Assembly: GCF_000306785.1 (NCBI RefSeq)
Contig: NC_017955.1
Coordinates: forward strand, 1-64,000
From: Modestobacter italicus
GTDB lineage: Bacteria > Actinomycetota > Actinomycetes > Mycobacteriales > Geodermatophilaceae
DNA: 64,000 nt
Direction: 5' to 3'
The notes under the pieces were generated by a model that searched no databases, had not been told where the DNA came from, and saw nothing but the letters and a program-made list of their open reading frames with translations. The translations under genes were made by a program, and so were the position numbers. The first letter of the stretch is position 1. Each line of letters begins with the position of its first letter. This document shows positions 1 through 9,497 of this stretch, in pieces.

Positions 1-208
1 ACGCCGGAACCCAGCACCTGGAGGCCCGGTCCGGGGACCAGGTATCGCCGGGCGTGCACAGACTGTGGACACTCGTGTGGACAGCTCACCTCCGGACGTC
101 CACAGCGGGGGACCGGACGGGGGATCCAGCAGGGCGTCGGCGCACCCGACCGACCTGTGGACGACGACCGCGGAGCGACGACAGAAGGCACGGGAAGGGA
201 CACAGTCG
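1..208 (+). promoter_or_regulatory. dnaA upstream region with DnaA-box-like motifs
   Basis: This non-coding stretch precedes dnaA. It contains several TGTGGA/TCCACA motifs (near 69-85, 97-104 and 155-162) that resemble degenerate DnaA boxes of the actinobacterial TTGTCCACA type. DnaA autoregulation of the dnaA promoter is well known in other bacteria, so autoregulation here is an inference. A purine-rich ribosome-binding site (GGGAAGGGA, 192-200) lies 8 bases before the dnaA start. No gene is seen in this stretch. Confidence 0.5.
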
Positions 209-2059
209 ATGGCCGACTCCACGGTCGACCTGGCGACGGTCTGGGACCAGATCCGCGAGCGGCTCTCCACCAGCCTGTCCCCGCAGCAGAACGCGTTGCT
301 GAACCTCACCCGCCCGCTCGGGCTGGTCGAGGACACCGCGGTGCTCGCCGCGCCCAACGAGTTCACCCAGACCGTGCTCGAGTCGCGGATGCGGATGCAG
401 CTGGCCGAGGCGCTGTCGGCGGAGTTCGGCCGGGCCATCCGGGTGGCCGTCCAGCTCGAGGACGTGCCCGTGACCCCGTCGGCTGCCCCTCCCTCGCCGG
501 TCCGCCGGGTCGAGGCGCCCGACGACCGCCGCTGGGCCCTCGCCGACCGGGAGCGGCTGGCCCCGGTCAGCCCCGCCCCGGACTGGTCGGCCGACGAGCG
601 GCTGGCCCAGGAGCAGCTCGCCCAGGACCGCCTCGCCCACGACCGCGCCTCGGCCGAGCTCGCCGCCCGCGAGCGGGCCGCCCACGACCGCGCCGCCGAG
701 GACCGGGCCGACCGGGACCGGGTCGACGACGGGCGCAGCGCCTTCGGGGTGCGCACCGACGCCGCCCGGGCCGAGGCGTGGCTGCCCGAGTCCGGCGACG
801 GCCGCGACTGGTCCCGCGGCTCCGCGGCCGAGGAGGGCCCGGGGGAGTGGCAGGCCGCCGACAGCGGTCCCGGTGTCGGGGTGCAGGCCCGGCTCGCGCC
901 GTGGGACCGGGAGTCCGACGACGCCGGCAGCCGCGGCCCGGACACCGACCGCCGACCCGCCGAGCGCGGGAGCCGGGGGCAGGGCGCCGTCCCGCTGTTC
1001 GCCGACCGCCGGCCGGCCGGCCTGGACCCGGGCCTGAACGCCAAGTACGTCTTCGACAGCTTCGTGATCGGCAACAGCAACCGGTTCGCCCACGCGGCGG
1101 CGGTCGCCGTCGCCGAGGCGCCGGCGCGGGCCTACAACCCGCTGTTCATCTACGGCGACTCCGGGCTGGGCAAGACCCACCTGCTGCACGCCATCGGGCA
1201 CTACGCGGCCCGGATGTTCCCCAACGTGCGGGTGCGGTACGTCAGCACCGAGGAGTTCACCAACGAGTTCATCAACCTGGTGCACTCCGGCCGGGCCGAG
1301 GACTTCCGCCGGCGCTACCGGGACATCGACTTCCTGCTGATCGACGACATCCAGTTCCTGGAGCGCGCCGAGCGGACCCAGGAGGAGTTCTTCCACACCT
1401 TCAACACGCTGCACAACGCCAGCAAGCAGATCGTCATCACCTCCGACCGGGCGCCGAAGAAGCTGACGACGCTGGAGGACCGACTGCGGACCCGCTTCGA
1501 GTGGGGCCTCATCACCGACGTCCAGGCGCCGGACCTGGAGACCCGGATCGCGATCCTGCGGAAGAAGGCCTGGGGCGAGCGGCTGCAGGCGCCGGACGCC
1601 GTCCTGGAGTTCATCGCCAGCAAGGTGCAGACCAACATCCGCGAGCTCGAGGGCGCGCTGATCCGGGTCACCGCCTTCGCCAGCCTGAACAAGCAACCGG
1701 TCGACCTCGCGCTGGCCGAGCTGGTGCTCAAGGACCTGATCAGCGACGAGCAGGGCCCGCAGATCACCGCGGCGATCATCATGGCGGCCACCGCGGAGTA
1801 CTTCTCCGTGACGATGGAGGAGCTGCAGGGCTCCAACCGCAGCCGCACGCTGGTCAACGCCCGGCAGATCGCGATGTACCTGTGCCGGGAGCTGACCGAG
1901 CTCTCGCTGCCGCGGATCGGTGCCTCCTTCGGCGGCAAGGACCACACCACGGTCATGCACGCGGTCAAGAAGATCACCGGGCTGATGAGCGAGCGGCGGG
2001 CCACCTACACGCAGGTCACCGAGCTCACCGCACGGATCAAGAGCCGCGCCCGCCAGTAG
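209..2059 (+). CDS. dnaA: Chromosomal replication initiator protein DnaA
   Basis: This is the AAA+ initiator that binds DnaA boxes and opens oriC. The protein is 616 residues, longer than typical because domain II is extended. Domain I covers about residues 1-90 ([20 protein letters not shown]). A low-complexity, strongly charged linker full of D-R, A-H-D-R and E-R-A repeats covers about 130-280. The AAA+ core has Walker A GDSGLGKT near 315 and Walker [10 protein letters not shown] near 375. Domain IV carries the box-recognition signature around [10 protein letters not shown]. The ATG at 209 was chosen because a GGGAAGGGA site precedes it and homologues begin this way; an in-frame ATG at 65 would add 48 residues lacking homologue-like character. 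dnaN follows across the oriC spacer. Confidence 0.97.
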   Translation: MADSTVDLATVWDQIRERLSTSLSPQQNALLNLTRPLGLVEDTAVLAAPNEFTQTVLESRMRMQLAEALSAEFGRAIRVAVQLEDVPVTPSAAPPSPVRRVEAPDDRRWALADRERLAPVSPAPDWSADERLAQEQLAQDRLAHDRASAELAARERAAHDRAAEDRADRDRVDDGRSAFGVRTDAARAEAWLPESGDGRDWSRGSAAEEGPGEWQAADSGPGVGVQARLAPWDRESDDAGSRGPDTDRRPAERGSRGQGAVPLFADRRPAGLDPGLNAKYVFDSFVIGNSNRFAHAAAVAVAEAPARAYNPLFIYGDSGLGKTHLLHAIGHYAARMFPNVRVRYVSTEEFTNEFINLVHSGRAEDFRRRYRDIDFLLIDDIQFLERAERTQEEFFHTFNTLHNASKQIVITSDRAPKKLTTLEDRLRTRFEWGLITDVQAPDLETRIAILRKKAWGERLQAPDAVLEFIASKVQTNIRELEGALIRVTAFASLNKQPVDLALAELVLKDLISDEQGPQITAAIIMAATAEYFSVTMEELQGSNRSRTLVNARQIAMYLCRELTELSLPRIGASFGGKDHTTVMHAVKKITGLMSERRATYTQVTELTARIKSRARQ

Positions 2060-2665
2060 CGGTTGTCCACCGCGCGGTGGTCACCCGTCCGCGTGACATG
2101 TCGCCTTGTCCCCAGATCTGTGCACAGGTTGGGGATCACCGCGGCCGTCGACCGTGCGCAGGTCCCGGGCCCGCCGCCGACCGCTCCCTCCGGTGACGGG
2201 CCGGGGAGTGCTGCCGGCGACCCCGTCGTCGTCCCCGATGTGTCCACATGTCGACACCGGCGGCGGTGGACACGCGCCCCGGTGCACACGGGGTGGGGAC
2301 GGACCTGGGCGTGACCAGGGGACCAGGGGTGGAGACGGGCCGGCGACGGTGCACAGCTGTCGAGTTGTCCACGTGTCGACACAGGGAGACGGTCACCTGC
2401 CCACAGCGGGCCAACAGGGCTGTTCACGGGTTGACCAGCGCAAAGGGGTCCGATCCCCAGGGTCCACAGCCGTGATGAGGAAGATGAAGTACTTCTCCCA
2501 GGGTGTCCTTGAACCACATTCTGGGTGGGGACGCGGCGGCAGAGCAGTGCTCTCAGAAGAGGGGCTGGCCACGCAGGGGGTCCCTCGGGAGAGGATGGGC
2601 GCCGCAGCCGCACCGGAGGAGCCGGGGCGGACGAGCAGCGCACGTCGGCAAGGGGTGGGTCTGAG
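2060..2665. other. oriC: Putative chromosomal origin oriC (dnaA-dnaN spacer)
   Basis: This 606-bp spacer carries no convincing gene. It contains many DnaA-box-like sequences: TTGTCCACC at 2063-2071, GTGTCCACA at 2240-2248, TTGTCCACG at 2365-2373, and further degenerate TCCACA/TGCACA/TGTTCAC motifs up to about 2468. The stretch 2474-2503 (GATGAGGAAGATGAAGTAC and onwards) is clearly richer in A/T than its surroundings and is a candidate unwinding element just downstream of the box cluster. Actinobacterial origins normally sit between dnaA and dnaN, which agrees. The exact box set is inferred by eye. Confidence 0.8.
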
Positions 2666-3829
2666 ATGAAGTTCCGGGTGGCACGTGAGGTGCTCGCCGA
2701 GGCCGTCGCGTGGACGGCGCGCAGCCTGCCGCCGCGCCCTTCGGTGCCGGTGCTCGCCGGGATCCTGCTGGAGGTCGAGGGCAGCCAGCTGTCGGTCTCC
2801 GGCTTCGACTACGAGGTCTCGGCCCGGTCCGAGGTCGACGTGCAGGCCAGCGAGGGCGGCCGGACGCTGGTCCCCGGCCGGCTGCTCGCCGAGATCACCC
2901 GCGCGCTGCCGCCGCACCCGGTCGACGTCGTCGCCGAGGGCGCCCGGCTCGCCATCTCCTGCGGCAACGCGAAGTTCAGCCTGCCGACCCTGCCGGTCGA
3001 GGACTACCCGTCGCTGCCCTCGCTGCCCTCCACCGCGGGGACGGTCGACAGCGACGCCTTCGCCGAGGCGGTCAGCCAGGTGGCGGTGGCGGCCGGCCGC
3101 GACGACACCCTGCCGATGCTCACCGGCGTCCGGCTGGAGATCGAGGACGACCTGGTCACCCTCGCCGCCACCGACCGCTACCGGCTGGCGGTGCGCGAGT
3201 TCGCGTGGCGGCCGGAGTCCTCCGGGCTCTCCGCCGCCGTCCTGGTGCCGGCCCGCACGCTCGCCGACGCGGCCAAGACGCTGACCAGCGGCCCGGAGGT
3301 CACCCTGTCGCTGTCCTCCGGCGGCTCCGGCGAGGGCATCCTGGGCCTGTCGGGCAAGGACCGGCAGACCACCACCCGGCTGCTGGACGCCGAGTTCGTG
3401 AAGTACCGGGCGATCATGCCCAGCGAGTCCGCGTCGTTCGCGACGCTGCCGGTCGGGCTGTTCACCGACGCCGCCAAGCGGGTCGCGCTGGTCGCCGAGC
3501 GCGGCACGCCGCTGCGCTGCGAGTTCACCCCCGGCCAGGTGACCCTGCGCGCCGGCGGCACCGACGACGAGGGCCAGGCCGAGGAGCGCTGCGACGTCGA
3601 GTTCGACGGCGACCCGTTGACCATCGGCTTCAACCCGACGTTCCTGCTCGACGGGCTGGCCGCGGTGCACACCGACCGGGCCCGGATGGACTTCACCACC
3701 GCGCTGAAGCCCGCCGTCCTGTCCGGGGTGGCCGAGCCCACCTCCGACGAGGCCGGAGGCGGCGGGAAGCCGGCCGAGCGGGGCGGCAGCTACCGCTACC
3801 TGATCATGCCGGTGCGGCTGCCCGGCTGA
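2666..3829 (+). CDS. dnaN: DNA polymerase III subunit beta (sliding clamp)
   Basis: This is the ring-shaped processivity clamp that tethers DNA polymerase III and other enzymes to DNA. The 387-residue protein starts MKFRVAREVLAEAVAWTARS and shows the three repeated clamp domains expected, ending in the conserved YRYLIMPVRLPG tail that forms part of the hydrophobic partner-binding cleft. Motifs such as MLTGVRLEIE and LAATDRYRLAVRE are typical. The ATG at 2666 is preceded by an AAGGGGTGGG site and matches the family start. It is the second gene of the origin cluster and is followed by gnd after 144 bp. Confidence 0.97.
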   Translation: MKFRVAREVLAEAVAWTARSLPPRPSVPVLAGILLEVEGSQLSVSGFDYEVSARSEVDVQASEGGRTLVPGRLLAEITRALPPHPVDVVAEGARLAISCGNAKFSLPTLPVEDYPSLPSLPSTAGTVDSDAFAEAVSQVAVAAGRDDTLPMLTGVRLEIEDDLVTLAATDRYRLAVREFAWRPESSGLSAAVLVPARTLADAAKTLTSGPEVTLSLSSGGSGEGILGLSGKDRQTTTRLLDAEFVKYRAIMPSESASFATLPVGLFTDAAKRVALVAERGTPLRCEFTPGQVTLRAGGTDDEGQAEERCDVEFDGDPLTIGFNPTFLLDGLAAVHTDRARMDFTTALKPAVLSGVAEPTSDEAGGGGKPAERGGSYRYLIMPVRLPG

Positions 3830-3973
3830 ACGACCAGGCCGGGCCGGGTGTGCGGCGCGGCAGCGGGGCGTGGACGATGAGGTCTCCGGGCCCCGCAGCG
3901 CTGCGCGCGCCCACGAGACCCGCCGCGGACGACCGCGGCACACGAGCGAGACATCGAGTCTGAGGAGCAGGAC

Positions 3974-4921
3974 GTGCAGCTGGGGCTGGTCGGGCTGGGC
4001 AAGATGGGCGGCAACATGGCCGAGCGCGTGCGCCGCGCCGGTCACGAGGTGATCGGGTACGACCGGTCACCGGGCGCGCGGGACGTCGACAGCCTGCAGG
4101 GCCTGGTCGACGCCCTCGAGGCGCCGCGGGTGGTCTGGGTGATGGTCCCGTCCGGTGACCCGACCCGCTCGACCGTGCGCGAGCTCGGTGAGCTGCTGAG
4201 CCCCGGCGACGTGGTCGTCGACGGCGGCAACTCCAAGTTCACCGATGACAAGGTCCACGCCGACGAGCTGGCCGAGAAGGGCATCGGCTACGTCGACGCC
4301 GGCGTCTCCGGCGGCGTCTGGGGCCTGCAGAACGGCTACGCGCTGATGGTCGGCGGCACCGCCGAGGACGTCGCCAAGGTCCAGCCGGTGTTCGACGCGC
4401 TCAAGCCGCCGGCGCCGCACGACGAGCAGGGCAACGAGATGCCCGGCGTCGGCTTCGTGCACGCCGGTCCGGTCGGTGCCGGGCACTTCGCCAAGATGGT
4501 CCACAACGGCATCGAGTACGCGATGATGCAGGCCTACGGCGAGGGCTACGAGCTGCTGGCCGCCGTCGACCTGGTGGAGGACGTCCCCGGCGTCATCGCC
4601 TCCTGGACCCAGGGCACCGTCATCCGCTCCTGGCTGCTGGACCTGCTGGTCAAGGCGCTGCAGGAGGATCCGGGCCTGGACAAGATCACCGGCTACGCCG
4701 AGGACTCCGGCGAGGGCCGGTGGACCGTCGAGCAGGCGATCGAGCACGCCGTCCCGATGCCGGCGATCTCCGCGTCGCTGTTCGCCCGGTTCGCCTCCCG
4801 GCAGGACGACTCCCCGACCATGAAGGCCGTCGCCGCGCTGCGGAACCAGTTCGGCGGGCACTCCGTGCAGAGCGTCGACAGCCGGGGCAACAACCCCCCG
4901 GTGTCCGAGAAGCCGGCCTGA
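3974..4921 (+). CDS. gnd: 6-phosphogluconate dehydrogenase (decarboxylating), short form
   Basis: This enzyme oxidatively decarboxylates 6-phosphogluconate to ribulose 5-phosphate in the pentose phosphate pathway. The 315-residue chain is the short (about 300 aa) bacterial class rather than the 470-residue form. An N-terminal Rossmann motif GLVGLGKMGGNMA is followed by the GGNSKF and GVSGGVWG substrate-binding segments and the catalytic GHFAKMVHNGIEYAMMQ helix. The GTG at 3974 is preceded by GAGGAGCAGGAC. Placement between dnaN and recF is a familiar actinobacterial arrangement, seen also in Streptomyces. Cofactor choice (NAD or NADP) cannot be settled from the sequence alone. Confidence 0.95.
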   Translation: MQLGLVGLGKMGGNMAERVRRAGHEVIGYDRSPGARDVDSLQGLVDALEAPRVVWVMVPSGDPTRSTVRELGELLSPGDVVVDGGNSKFTDDKVHADELAEKGIGYVDAGVSGGVWGLQNGYALMVGGTAEDVAKVQPVFDALKPPAPHDEQGNEMPGVGFVHAGPVGAGHFAKMVHNGIEYAMMQAYGEGYELLAAVDLVEDVPGVIASWTQGTVIRSWLLDLLVKALQEDPGLDKITGYAEDSGEGRWTVEQAIEHAVPMPAISASLFARFASRQDDSPTMKAVAALRNQFGGHSVQSVDSRGNNPPVSEKPA

Positions 4922-4953
4922 GGAAGGACCGCTCAGAACGGGGTCGTTGAACG

Positions 4954-6135
4954 GTGTACCTCCGCCACCTGCAGGTCGGCCAGTTCCGCAGCTGGGAGTC
5001 CGCCGACCTGGCGCTGACCCCCGGGCCGACCGTGCTGGTCGGCCGGAACGGGCAGGGCAAGACCAACCTGGTCGAGGCGGTCGGCTACCTGGCCACGCTG
5101 GGCAGCCACCGGGTCTCCGCCGACGCACCGCTGGTGCGGCACGGGGCGACCCAGGCGGTGGTGCGGGCGGCGCTGCGCAAGGACGAGCGCGAGCTGCTGG
5201 TCGAGGTGGAGATCAACCCCGGCCGGGCCAACCGGGTGCGGGTCAACCGCGCCCCGCTGACCCGGCCGCGGGAGCTCCTCGGGCTGGTCAAGACGGTGCT
5301 CTTCGCGCCTGAGGACCTCGCGCTGGTCCGCGGCGACCCGGCCGAGCGCCGCCGGTTCCTCGACGACCTGCTGGTCAGCCGCACCCCGCGGCTGGCCGGC
5401 GTGCGCAGCGACTACGACCGGGTGCTCAAGCAGCGCAACGCCCTGCTGAAGACGGCGAAGCTGGCCCGCGGCAACGCGCTGGCCACCCTCGACGTCTGGG
5501 ACGGGCACCTGACCGAGCTCGGCGGGCAGCTGCTGGCCGCCCGGCTGCGGCTGGTGGCCGACCTGGCGCCCTACGTCGCCGACTCCTACGCCGGGGTGGC
5601 CGGCCCCGGCGCCGACCGGGCGGCGCTGGGCTACAGCAGCACCGTCCCGCTGGCCGGCGACGGGTCGCCGGTCGACCCGGCACGGGCCCTGCCCGGGGCC
5701 GAGGAGCTCTCCGCGGCGCTGCGCGACCAGGTCGGCGAGCGGCGCAAGGACGAGGTCGACCGGGGCATCACCCTCGTCGGCCCGCACCGCGACGACCTGG
5801 TGCTGCACCTGGGCCCGGCACCGGCCAAGGGCTACGCCAGCCACGGCGAGTCCTGGTCGTTCGCGCTCGCGGTCAAGCTGGCCTGCTTCGCGCTGCTGCG
5901 GGCCGAGGGCGACGACCCGGTCCTGCTGCTCGACGACGTCTTCGCCGAGCTGGACGCCGGCCGCCGCTCGGCGCTGGCCGAGGTGGCCGGCAGCGCCGAG
6001 CAGACGCTGATCACCGCCGCCGTCGCCGAGGACGTGCCGGCGGCGTTGCGCGGCACCCGGGTGCAGGTGGCGGCTGGCACGCTGACGGTGCTGACCGACG
6101 ACGTGCCGGTGGACCAGGAGGTGCACGGTGGCTGA
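4954..6135 (+). CDS. recF: DNA replication/repair protein RecF
   Basis: RecF is an SMC/ABC-like ATPase that with RecO and RecR loads RecA at gapped DNA. The 393-residue protein starts [14 protein letters not shown], has Walker [11 protein letters not shown] near residue 30, the ABC signature [15 protein letters not shown] near 290, and Walker [14 protein letters not shown] near 325. The GTG start at 4954 lies 32 bp after gnd. Its last 8 bases overlap the start of the DciA-type gene, indicating translational coupling in the origin-proximal operon. Confidence 0.96.
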   Translation: MYLRHLQVGQFRSWESADLALTPGPTVLVGRNGQGKTNLVEAVGYLATLGSHRVSADAPLVRHGATQAVVRAALRKDERELLVEVEINPGRANRVRVNRAPLTRPRELLGLVKTVLFAPEDLALVRGDPAERRRFLDDLLVSRTPRLAGVRSDYDRVLKQRNALLKTAKLARGNALATLDVWDGHLTELGGQLLAARLRLVADLAPYVADSYAGVAGPGADRAALGYSSTVPLAGDGSPVDPARALPGAEELSAALRDQVGERRKDEVDRGITLVGPHRDDLVLHLGPAPAKGYASHGESWSFALAVKLACFALLRAEGDDPVLLLDDVFAELDAGRRSALAEVAGSAEQTLITAAVAEDVPAALRGTRVQVAAGTLTVLTDDVPVDQEVHGG

Positions 6136-6628
6136 GGAACGACCCGCTCGCCCCTCGGACATCGCCCGCGCGGCGCTGGAGGCGGCCCGCGCGGCCTCCG
6201 CCGCCCGGCCGCAGCCCACCCGCCGGCGGGTCGCCGGCCCGCGCCGCCGCTGGACCGGCCCGGGCCCCGGCGCCGACGACCCCCAGCTGTTCGGCACGCT
6301 GGTCGACGCGCTGGTCACCCAGCAGGACTGGACGGCGCGCACGAAGGTGGGCGCGGTCTTCGGCCGCTGGGACACCCTGGTCGGCCCGGACATCGCCGCG
6401 CACTGCCGGCCGGAGTCGCTGAACGAGGGCGAGCTGCTGGTGGTGGCCGAGTCCACCGCCTGGGCCACCCAGCTGCGGCTGCTGGCGCCGAGCATCCTGG
6501 GCCGGCTGCGGGCCGGCGTCGGCGGGGACGTCGTGACCAAGCTGCGCGTTGTGGGTCCGACGGCACCCAGCTGGAAGAAGGGGCCGCGCACGGTCCGCGG
6601 ACGCGGACCCCGCGACACCTACGGCTGA
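6128..6628 (+). CDS. dciA: DUF721 / DciA-family helicase-associated protein
   Basis: DciA-family proteins (DUF721) assist the replicative helicase DnaB in bacteria lacking DnaC. The 166-residue protein has a basic, Ala/Arg/Pro-rich N-terminus and the DUF721 core from about residue 60 ([20 protein letters not shown], then [20 protein letters not shown] and [16 protein letters not shown]). The GTG start at 6128 overlaps recF by 8 bases. The recF-dciA pair is standard in actinobacteria. The family assignment is strong; the helicase role comes from the family, not from this sequence. Confidence 0.9.
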   Translation: MAEERPARPSDIARAALEAARAASAARPQPTRRRVAGPRRRWTGPGPGADDPQLFGTLVDALVTQQDWTARTKVGAVFGRWDTLVGPDIAAHCRPESLNEGELLVVAESTAWATQLRLLAPSILGRLRAGVGGDVVTKLRVVGPTAPSWKKGPRTVRGRGPRDTYG

Positions 6629-6659
6629 CCAGCGCACGACAGAGAAGGAGCACCCGGCG

Positions 6660-7577
6660 ATGAGCACCCCGCGCGACCGCGACGGAGACGCGTTCGACGA
6701 CGGCCGGACCGACGGCCCCGCGGGCTGGCAGGAGCCGGCGCACCTGGGGAGCGGCGCCGGGAAGGACACCCCGGACAGCTGGCAGCCCCCGGGCTGGGAC
6801 CTCCCCGCCGCCGAGCCCGACCGCCCGGGCACCGAGCCCCCGGCTGCGGCGCAGCAGCCGCAACAGCAGCCGTGGCAGCCGCCGGCGGCCGACCAGCGCA
6901 CGTCCGACCAGCCGCCCGGTGCCGAGCGGCGCCGCGGGCTCGGCGGGCTCTTCGGCTCCCGGCCCGCGCCGGGCGACGCCCCGGAGCTGCCGATCATGAT
7001 CCCGCCCGCCGACCCCTGGGGCACCCAGGCCTGGGCGATGAGCGTCGGCTGGGTGCTGTCCGACGGGACCGCCCCCGAGGACGCCGACCTCACCGCGCTG
7101 GCGAAGACCGCCCCGGTGCGCCCCGGCAAGGAGGACCGCGCCGGCCACGTCCTCCGGGGCCGCGGGAACGGCCTGGACCTGGCCGCCTTCGACATCGTGT
7201 CGCCGTACGGCCGCCAGGAGGTCGTCACCCACGCGGTCACCGCCGCGCCGGTGCTGGGTTCGGTGCCCGCGTTCCGGCTCTCGCCGGCGCGGATGTGGCG
7301 GCACGGGGTCGGCGGGCTGGTCCAGGTGCCCAGCCCGGACCCCGAGTTCGAGCGCCGCTGGGTGCTGCTCGCCGCCGAGGACGGTCCGCAGGTGCGCCGG
7401 CTGGTCGAGGACCCGGTGGTCCGGCAGCTGCTGCTCGGCAGCGACGACGGCGACGAGCTGTGGTCCGCGCTCGGCTTCGTGGCCGCCGTCCGGCCCGACG
7501 CCAACCGGCCGCAGCTGATCGAGCACCACGCCCGGCTGCTGGCCGCGGTCGTGGGCGCCCTGGCGGCCGCAGCCTGA
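6660..7577 (+). CDS. Uncharacterised protein with disordered Pro/Gln-rich N-terminus
   Basis: I do not recognise this 305-residue protein. Residues 1-100 are low complexity (Asp, Gly, Pro, Gln; QQPQQQPWQPP), predicted disordered and cytosolic. From about residue 105 there is a compact region of about 190 residues with alternating hydrophobic and Trp positions (LPIMIPPADPWGTQAWAMSV, then RMWRHGVGGLVQVPSPDPEF). No signal peptide or membrane segment is evident. The ATG at 6660 follows GAGAAGGAGC, a good ribosome-binding site, and lies 31 bp after dciA. It ends overlapping the likely start of the ABC exporter, so the two may be co-translated. Confidence 0.7.
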   Translation: MSTPRDRDGDAFDDGRTDGPAGWQEPAHLGSGAGKDTPDSWQPPGWDLPAAEPDRPGTEPPAAAQQPQQQPWQPPAADQRTSDQPPGAERRRGLGGLFGSRPAPGDAPELPIMIPPADPWGTQAWAMSVGWVLSDGTAPEDADLTALAKTAPVRPGKEDRAGHVLRGRGNGLDLAAFDIVSPYGRQEVVTHAVTAAPVLGSVPAFRLSPARMWRHGVGGLVQVPSPDPEFERRWVLLAAEDGPQVRRLVEDPVVRQLLLGSDDGDELWSALGFVAAVRPDANRPQLIEHHARLLAAVVGALAAAA

Positions 7578-9364
7578 CCAGCGACGAGGGCGCCACCGCC
7601 GAGCAGCCCCTCCCGTCGGCCGGGCTGCGGGAGCTGCTGCCGCTGCTGCGCCCGCACCGGCGGGCGCTGCTCGGTGCGGCGGTGCTCTCCCTGGTCTCCG
7701 CGGCGGCCGCGCTGGCCCAGCCGGCGCTGGTCGGGCAGGTGATCGGCGCGGTCGGCTCCGGCGGGGCCGTGCTGCCCGGCGTCCTCGCGCTGGTCGTCGT
7801 CCTGGTCGCGGCGTCCGTGCTCGGCGCCGGCCAGCAGTACCTGCTGCAGCGCACCGCGGAGGGCGTGGTGCTGAGCACCCGCCGGCTGCTCACGGACCGG
7901 CTGCTGCGGCTGCCGGTGGCCGAGTACGACCGCCGCCGCACCGGTGACCTGATGTCGCGGGTGGGCTCGGACACCACGCTGCTGCGCGCCACGGTCACCA
8001 GCGGCGTCGTGGAGCTCGCCGGCTCGGTCGTCGTCGGCGTCGGTGCGCTGGTGGCGATGGCGCTCGTGGACGCCTGGTTGCTGCTGGTCACCGTGGTCGC
8101 GGTCGGCGTCGGGGTGACCACCGCGGTGCTCGCCTCGCGCCGGGTGCGGACGCTGTCCCGGCAGGCGCAGGAGCAGGTCGGGGCGATGAGCGCCGCGGTG
8201 GAACGGGCGCTGTCCGCCGTCCGGACCATCCGGGCCAGCGGGGCGACCGAGCGGGAGGTGGCCACCGTCGGGGTGAGCGCCGAGCGCGCGTTCACCGCCG
8301 GCGTCCAGGTCGCCCGGTTGCAGGCCCTGGTCTCCCCGCTCGGGTCGATCGCGGTGCAGGGCGCCTTCCTGGCCGTCCTCGGCCTCGGCGGCTACCGGGT
8401 GGCGACCGGCTCGATCGCCGTCGCCGACCTGGTCTCCTTCATCCTCTACCTGTTCCTGCTGGTCATGCCGCTGGGGCAGCTGATCGGCTCCTACACCCAG
8501 CTGCAGACCGGGCTGGGCGCGCTGGCCCGGGTGCAGGAGGTGCTCGCGCTCGAGCCGGAGCACGACGACGTGCCCGAGCGGCCCGCGGCCGGCGGCGCGG
8601 TGGCGGTGCTGCGCACCCCGCGGGCCGGGGACCCGGTGCCGCTGCTCGAGCTGGACGGGGTCGGCTTCGGCTACCCGGACGGGACGCCGGTGCTGCGCGG
8701 GGTGTCCTTCGCCGTCCCGGCCGGCAGCCGCACCGCGCTCGTCGGCCCGTCCGGGGCCGGCAAGTCCACCGTGCTGGCCCTGGTCGAGGGCTTCTACCCG
8801 CTGCTCGAGGGGTCGGTCCGCTGGGCCGGCACCGACGTGCGCGAGCTGCCCCGGGCCGCGCTGCGCGCCCGGATGGGCTACGTCGAGCAGGAGGCGCCGG
8901 TGCTGGCCGGCACCGTGCGGGAGAACCTGACGCTGGCCGCCCCCGACGCCGGCGACGACCGGCTGTGGCAGGCGCTCGCCGACGTCGGGCTGACCGGGGT
9001 GGTGCGCCGCTCGCCCCGCGGCCTGGACGTCGCCGTGGGGGACGACGGGGTCCTGCTCTCCGGCGGGGAGCGGCAGCGGCTGGCCATCGCGCGCTCGCTG
9101 CTCTCGCGCCCGGCGCTGCTGCTGCTGGACGAGCCGACGGCCAGCCTGGACGCCCGCAACGAGGGCCTGCTGCGGGACACCCTCGCCGCGGCGGCCGCCG
9201 ACCGGGCGCTGCTGGTCGTCGCCCACCGGCTGTCCACCGTCATCGACAGCGACCAGATCGTCGTCCTGGACGGCGGCCGGGTGGTGGCCGTCGGCACCCA
9301 CGACGAGCTGGTGGACAGCAGCCCGCTCTACCGCGAGCTCGCCACCGCCCAGCTCCTCGTCTAG
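7574..9364 (+). CDS. ABC exporter, fused permease-ATPase
   Basis: This is a type IV (exporter-fold) ABC half-transporter of about 596 residues. A membrane domain with about six helices comes first (from LGAAVLSLVSAAAALAQPAL), followed by the nucleotide-binding domain. That domain has Walker A GPSGAGKST, signature LSGGERQRLAIARSLL, Walker B ALLLLDEPTASLD and H-loop VVAHRLSTV. It resembles multidrug/lipid exporters (MsbA-like class) and probably works as a homodimer; the substrate is unknown. No ATG lies near the expected N-terminus. The most economical start is CTG at 7574, overlapping the upstream TGA as CTGA; a GTG at 7460 is an alternative that would overlap more. The start is therefore uncertain. 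Confidence 0.9.
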   Translation: MTSDEGATAEQPLPSAGLRELLPLLRPHRRALLGAAVLSLVSAAAALAQPALVGQVIGAVGSGGAVLPGVLALVVVLVAASVLGAGQQYLLQRTAEGVVLSTRRLLTDRLLRLPVAEYDRRRTGDLMSRVGSDTTLLRATVTSGVVELAGSVVVGVGALVAMALVDAWLLLVTVVAVGVGVTTAVLASRRVRTLSRQAQEQVGAMSAAVERALSAVRTIRASGATEREVATVGVSAERAFTAGVQVARLQALVSPLGSIAVQGAFLAVLGLGGYRVATGSIAVADLVSFILYLFLLVMPLGQLIGSYTQLQTGLGALARVQEVLALEPEHDDVPERPAAGGAVAVLRTPRAGDPVPLLELDGVGFGYPDGTPVLRGVSFAVPAGSRTALVGPSGAGKSTVLALVEGFYPLLEGSVRWAGTDVRELPRAALRARMGYVEQEAPVLAGTVRENLTLAAPDAGDDRLWQALADVGLTGVVRRSPRGLDVAVGDDGVLLSGGERQRLAIARSLLSRPALLLLDEPTASLDARNEGLLRDTLAAAAADRALLVVAHRLSTVIDSDQIVVLDGGRVVAVGTHDELVDSSPLYRELATAQLLV

Positions 9365-9412
9365 CGACGCCCCGTTCCACCGAAAGCACGCCTTTGGCGG
9401 AAGCAGGGCAGC

Positions 9413-9428
9413 TGTTCCACGTGGAACG
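9413..9428. promoter_or_regulatory. parS: parS-like centromere site (ParB-binding palindrome)
   Basis: The 14-bp perfect palindrome GTTCCACGTGGAAC (9414-9427) closely matches the bacterial parS consensus TGTTTCACGTGAAACA, with C/G replacing the third T/A pair. It lies between the ABC exporter and the permease about 7 kb from dnaA. ParB-parS complexes segregate the origin region and usually cluster near oriC. Two further related sites are seen at 35505-35520 and 45516-45537. The parA and parB genes are not in the window. Confidence 0.75.
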
Positions 9429-9497
9429 GCACCCGGTCCGGGTCGACAGGCCACCCGGCGCACAGCACGATCACTGCCAACCCCCAGGGAGGCACCG

